A stretch of DNA of 64,000 nt, taken from the NCBI RefSeq assembly GCF_964204645.1, contig NC_134026.1, positions 20,974,650 through 21,038,649 on the forward strand, given 5' to 3'. The notes under the pieces were generated by a model. It did not search any database. It was not told the origin of the DNA and saw only the letters and a list, made by a program, of their open reading frames with translations. Position 1 is the stretch's first letter; each line of letters opens with the position of its first letter. The stretch is from Tubulanus polymorphus (lineage: Eukaryota; Nemertea; Palaeonemertea; Tubulaniformes; Tubulanidae). Positions 60,910 to 64,000 of the stretch are shown here, piece by piece. The translations under genes were made by a program, and so were the position numbers.

Positions 60910-63900
60910 TTACGATGCACCATCGGCCGCTATCGAATTCACTGGCGTGTTAGGGATTTTTTTTCCGGGAGGGCCTTTTATTATTCTATACTCACTGTCT
61001 TCTTCATCTTTCTTGGATACGATCGATTCTAAATATTTCACTCGGCTTTTGAGATCCGAAATTTCGACGCGTAACCGGGACGTCATCTGATCCATATTCT
61101 GCTGTACGGTCCGCACGGATTTATTCAAGTCCTGTTTAGAGTCAATACAGAAAAACAATCGTATAGCTTAATCGCTAATTTTTTCGGCTGGCAAGTTATT
61201 TCGGTTCTCAATCCAATCTACAGCAAGTAACTAGACATATGTTCTTATGAAGTATACAGATCTTATATTGAGTATGCGACGTTATTCGAAGTACTATCCC
61301 TCTGAAGTAAAGCTAATCACCTTAACAATTTGCCGATTGGGTTGAATTCAAAACTGGTAAATGAAATCGACCCCTCGGTAGCGTTGATATTTTGTGTAGC
61401 TGGATTTATATATTTATATATATATCTATGTATCGTTGAGGGGTTGGATTGCTAGTTTTCTTTAGATCGTAGATACAGCTAAGGAAAATACTACATACCG
61501 ACACAGTCATCGTCAGAGCCTCTATGTCATTGCTTAACGAATCAGTTTGCGCACCTGAAATATTATTGCATAGGGAATTACTCGCGAGTCATTAACCGAA
61601 AAAAAAATAGTTGTTTCCCTTGAAAAAAACGTATCTTATTGCAGATGCAGTACCACAATTACGTATTTCTCGGTAGATATTTCTTACTTGATGGTCTGTG
61701 TACTCGGCTGGGTCTCAGTAATCCTGGTGGTCCAGGCGGACCAGGTGGCCCAGGCGGCCCGGGTCTTCCTGGGGCTCCGTGGTGACCAGCCGCTCCGGTC
61801 GCTCCAGTCGGCCCCGGCGGGCCATCGTGTCCGTCGGGGCCGCGCAGTCCAGGATATCCTCGCAATCCCTGTCGTCCCGGTCTGCCCGTAAACCCACGCG
61901 GTCCAGTTCGACCAGTTGGCCCTGGTAAACCGCGTGCAGCGGCTTTACCGGCAATACCCTCAGGCCCTATTGGTCCTTGTTTACCCGGTTCCCCTGGACT
62001 TCCTGGCTCACCTTTCAATCCATCTTCTCCCGGCTCGCCTTTTTTCCCAGTTGGGCCTGGTTTTCCTTGTGGTCCTGTATCCCCTTTAGGCCCCAGTGGT
62101 CCAATGGGTCCTCTTTCACCAGAAGGCCCCGGTGAACCATCAAGTCCAGGCCGCCCTTGAGGACCTGGTGTACCTGGTTGACCAGAAAAGCCATCATTTC
62201 CTTTTGGGCCAATGGGCCCTTCTGGTCCCGTTATACCGGGGATGCCTGTTGGGCCTGGTGGTCCTGGTGGACCCGGCGGACCAATCGGACCTGGAATAGC
62301 TTGGACTGAAGGTAGCGATTTCAATTGTTGCGCTGCAGCCCCAGTTAGCTTTAATTCTTCTAATCTATTGGGTGGTGCCTCAGTGGGCATTTCTGTCGGT
62401 ACTGTTTTGTAAATGATTTCCTTTATTCCAGGTTGACCGGGAGGACCTGGTGGACCAATCGCACCAGTTTCCCCTTTAGGTCCCACTGGACCAGGTTCTC
62501 CTTTGTCCCCTGAAGCTCCCGGTTCTCCGGGAATTCCAGGTACGCCGTCGGTACCATCGATACCATCTACACCGATCGGTCCAACTGGCCCCGAAGGACC
62601 AGGGTCACCTTTGGGTCCAGGTGGTCCCGGCGGACCACGATTCCCCTTAGGTCCTGGGTCACCAACAAGTCCTGGAGCGCCGGTTTCTCCCCTTGGACCG
62701 ATTGTACACGTACACGGCTTCGCGACAAAGCCCGCGGCAAATGCGCCTGTTTCCTGGACCTGAAACATCGAGGAACACGAATTAGATGCCGATAATGGCC
62801 TTAAAATAGAATCGCTTAAGAAAACTAATTCGACGCAGAGATTTTCGTTTGAAGAATCAAGCTGAGAAAGTTGGTCGAATGAATGCAGTTCTCATTATGA
62901 AACTGGGATGAAAAAAGCAAAAGGCTCGTGCAAATTTGCTCACTGAATGATAGGTACCTTGTTCTGAAGCTCGTCTATTCTTTCCGTCAGATTTTCTATT
63001 GTCGTACAATTGAAGCATTCTAAAAAGAACGGCCAGAGATGAGCGTTGATCAGAACCAACCTCAATAAGGGATGTATTATGAATATTAAAATTAGACGCC
63101 ATGACATCATATATTAAGCTGCATCATTTTAGATGGAATATGGTTGCTGGTGTAGTCGAGTGAGTAACATTGAGATCTTTTGAACAACCTCCAAACTAAT
63201 GTGTTAATCTGAATCTGTTGAACGATGAAGTGATCAAATCGTTCGATAACATTTAGGTTCTTCCTACACGACGAATAAAAAGATTGATTTCATACCTTTA
63301 TTGCATTTTGGTCCGTCGAATCCGGGACAACATTTCCATTTGTTATCAACTATGACTCGAAACGTTTTGCGGTACGTTGGTCTGTGTACTACCCTGAAAC
63401 GAAGAACAATTACCGAGTGGTGTATCTATTTTCAAAAAATATTGACACAAACGAAACTCCAAATACGGTAGCCAAGTAAACTTATGATCGTTATTCATAT
63501 CATGAAGTATAACAGCAAGTGTCTCCGAAAAAACTCTTGAGAAACACGCAGATAGCCTTCGTGAAATGATTTCGATTGTTTTTGAAGTAGTTTTCATTCA
63601 TGTCGTATTACACATAGCTTGCATTCTAAACCTTCGCTTATATTGGTCTAAGTTACATTAATAGCGTTAATTTTACCCAGTCTTGCGCAGCATAATAGTC
63701 GATAGCGGGCATAATTTCAAGAAAATGCCAAAATCTGATTCAATTTTTCTTGTTTCATTTACACGTATACGCTACAAGTTCGCTACTGCTTTATGCAAGC
63801 CGGCTTTCGAAAAGCATACATAACTTAAGTCATCTAACTAAACTAGATTTTACCTTATGCCGCCGCAGTTTTTATCGTACGGCCAAAAATTGCAGCGTCT

Positions 63901-63982
63901 CACCACCCGTCGGATATATGGCTTGGTGCCGTTTTGTTCCAGACACGATACAGTACGGGTCACTTGATAAGCGCACCAATTC
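60910..63982 (-). CDS. EMI-domain collagen (EMID1/COL26A1-like), 5' end outside window
   Basis: Six exons in agreeing phase are visible: 63854-63982, 63296-63393, 62958-63019, 61688-62759, 61499-61554 and 60910-61131. The first two encode the EMI domain: [36 protein letters not shown] and [12 protein letters not shown]. The third is a short helical linker ([17 protein letters not shown]). The 1072-bp fourth exon encodes two Gly-X-Y triple-helix segments split by a non-collagenous region (about 62290-62430) with a [14 protein letters not shown] linker. The last exon has a coiled coil ([20 protein letters not shown]) like the C-terminus of EMID1. The protein is expected in the extracellular matrix. 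The signal peptide and EMI start would lie beyond 64000. Orthology to EMID1 versus COL26A1 cannot be settled. Confidence 0.92.
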
Positions 63983-64000
63983 CTGAAAGAAATATTCACA

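Noticed and set aside
61688-62763. Plus-strand Gly/Pro-rich frames opposite the collagen exon
   Set aside because: Complement of Gly-X-Y codons gives Pro/Gly-rich shadows; the minus strand has the phased exons and EMI domain.

Overview
This is intron-rich nuclear DNA of an animal. Almost every coding region is split into small exons with GT-AG junctions whose phases agree, and one AT-AC junction is visible. The gene content (SOX30/SoxH, an EMI-domain collagen, a CAP/EGF/ShKT secreted protein, a duplicated family of intronless class A GPCRs, CHD1L, DPH1) and the repeat load point to a non-vertebrate bilaterian. A spiralian (mollusc, annelid or relative) is my best guess, but no diagnostic sequence was available to prove it.

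Layout. 140-5155 (-): most of NOC3L, a ribosome-biogenesis factor, whose 3' exons lie before base 1. 5263-6788 (+): RFESD, a small Rieske protein, divergent from NOC3L across about 107 bp. 8406-12228 (-): NADK2, mitochondrial NAD kinase. 12850-13330: a repeat block rich in CGCG palindromes. 13810-16493: an AT-rich mobile element with 6-bp target duplications. 17323-20325 (+): two intact GPCR genes and a truncated third copy. 21052-24355 (+): a complete seven-exon SOX30. 25140-33811 (-): CHD1L (ALC1), which here appears to continue past the macro domain through an AT-AC (U12-type) intron into a C-terminal BRCT domain. 33812-37103: repeats, a PIF/Harbinger-like MITE disrupting an exon-like ORF, and a very long AAT/ATT satellite. 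37104-37891 (-): a small secreted protein of unknown family. 38674-41736 (-): a CAP-domain secreted protein. 43047-44325 (-): a secreted or anchored cyclase-family protein. 44976-45581 (-): a Ser/Arg/Pro-rich ORF. 46681-47493: a GC-rich terminal-inverted-repeat element. 48173-52764 (-): a small single-pass Ig-like membrane protein whose large intron contains the second copy of the AT-rich element (49100-51051). 53208-58023 (+): complete DPH1. 60910-63982 (-): an EMI-domain collagen (EMID1/COL26A1 type) whose N-terminal exons lie beyond base 64000.

The genes do not form one pathway. NOC3L, RFESD, NADK2, CHD1L and DPH1 are housekeeping genes. NOC3L and the NADK2 upstream region share an almost identical 23-bp element containing CAAAATGG, and DPH1 carries a related CAAGATGGCGG site, which suggests a common YY1/TISU-like promoter class. 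The tissue-specific genes (GPCRs, SOX30, CAP, Ig receptor, small secreted protein) lie in the repeat-rich parts.

The most unusual observations are the CHD1L-BRCT extension with its AT-AC intron, the two AT-rich elements (AG...CT ends, 6-bp duplications, palindromic end, zinc-finger ORFs broken differently in each copy, and a 24-bp minisatellite open in both directions), and the shared 23-bp promoter element.
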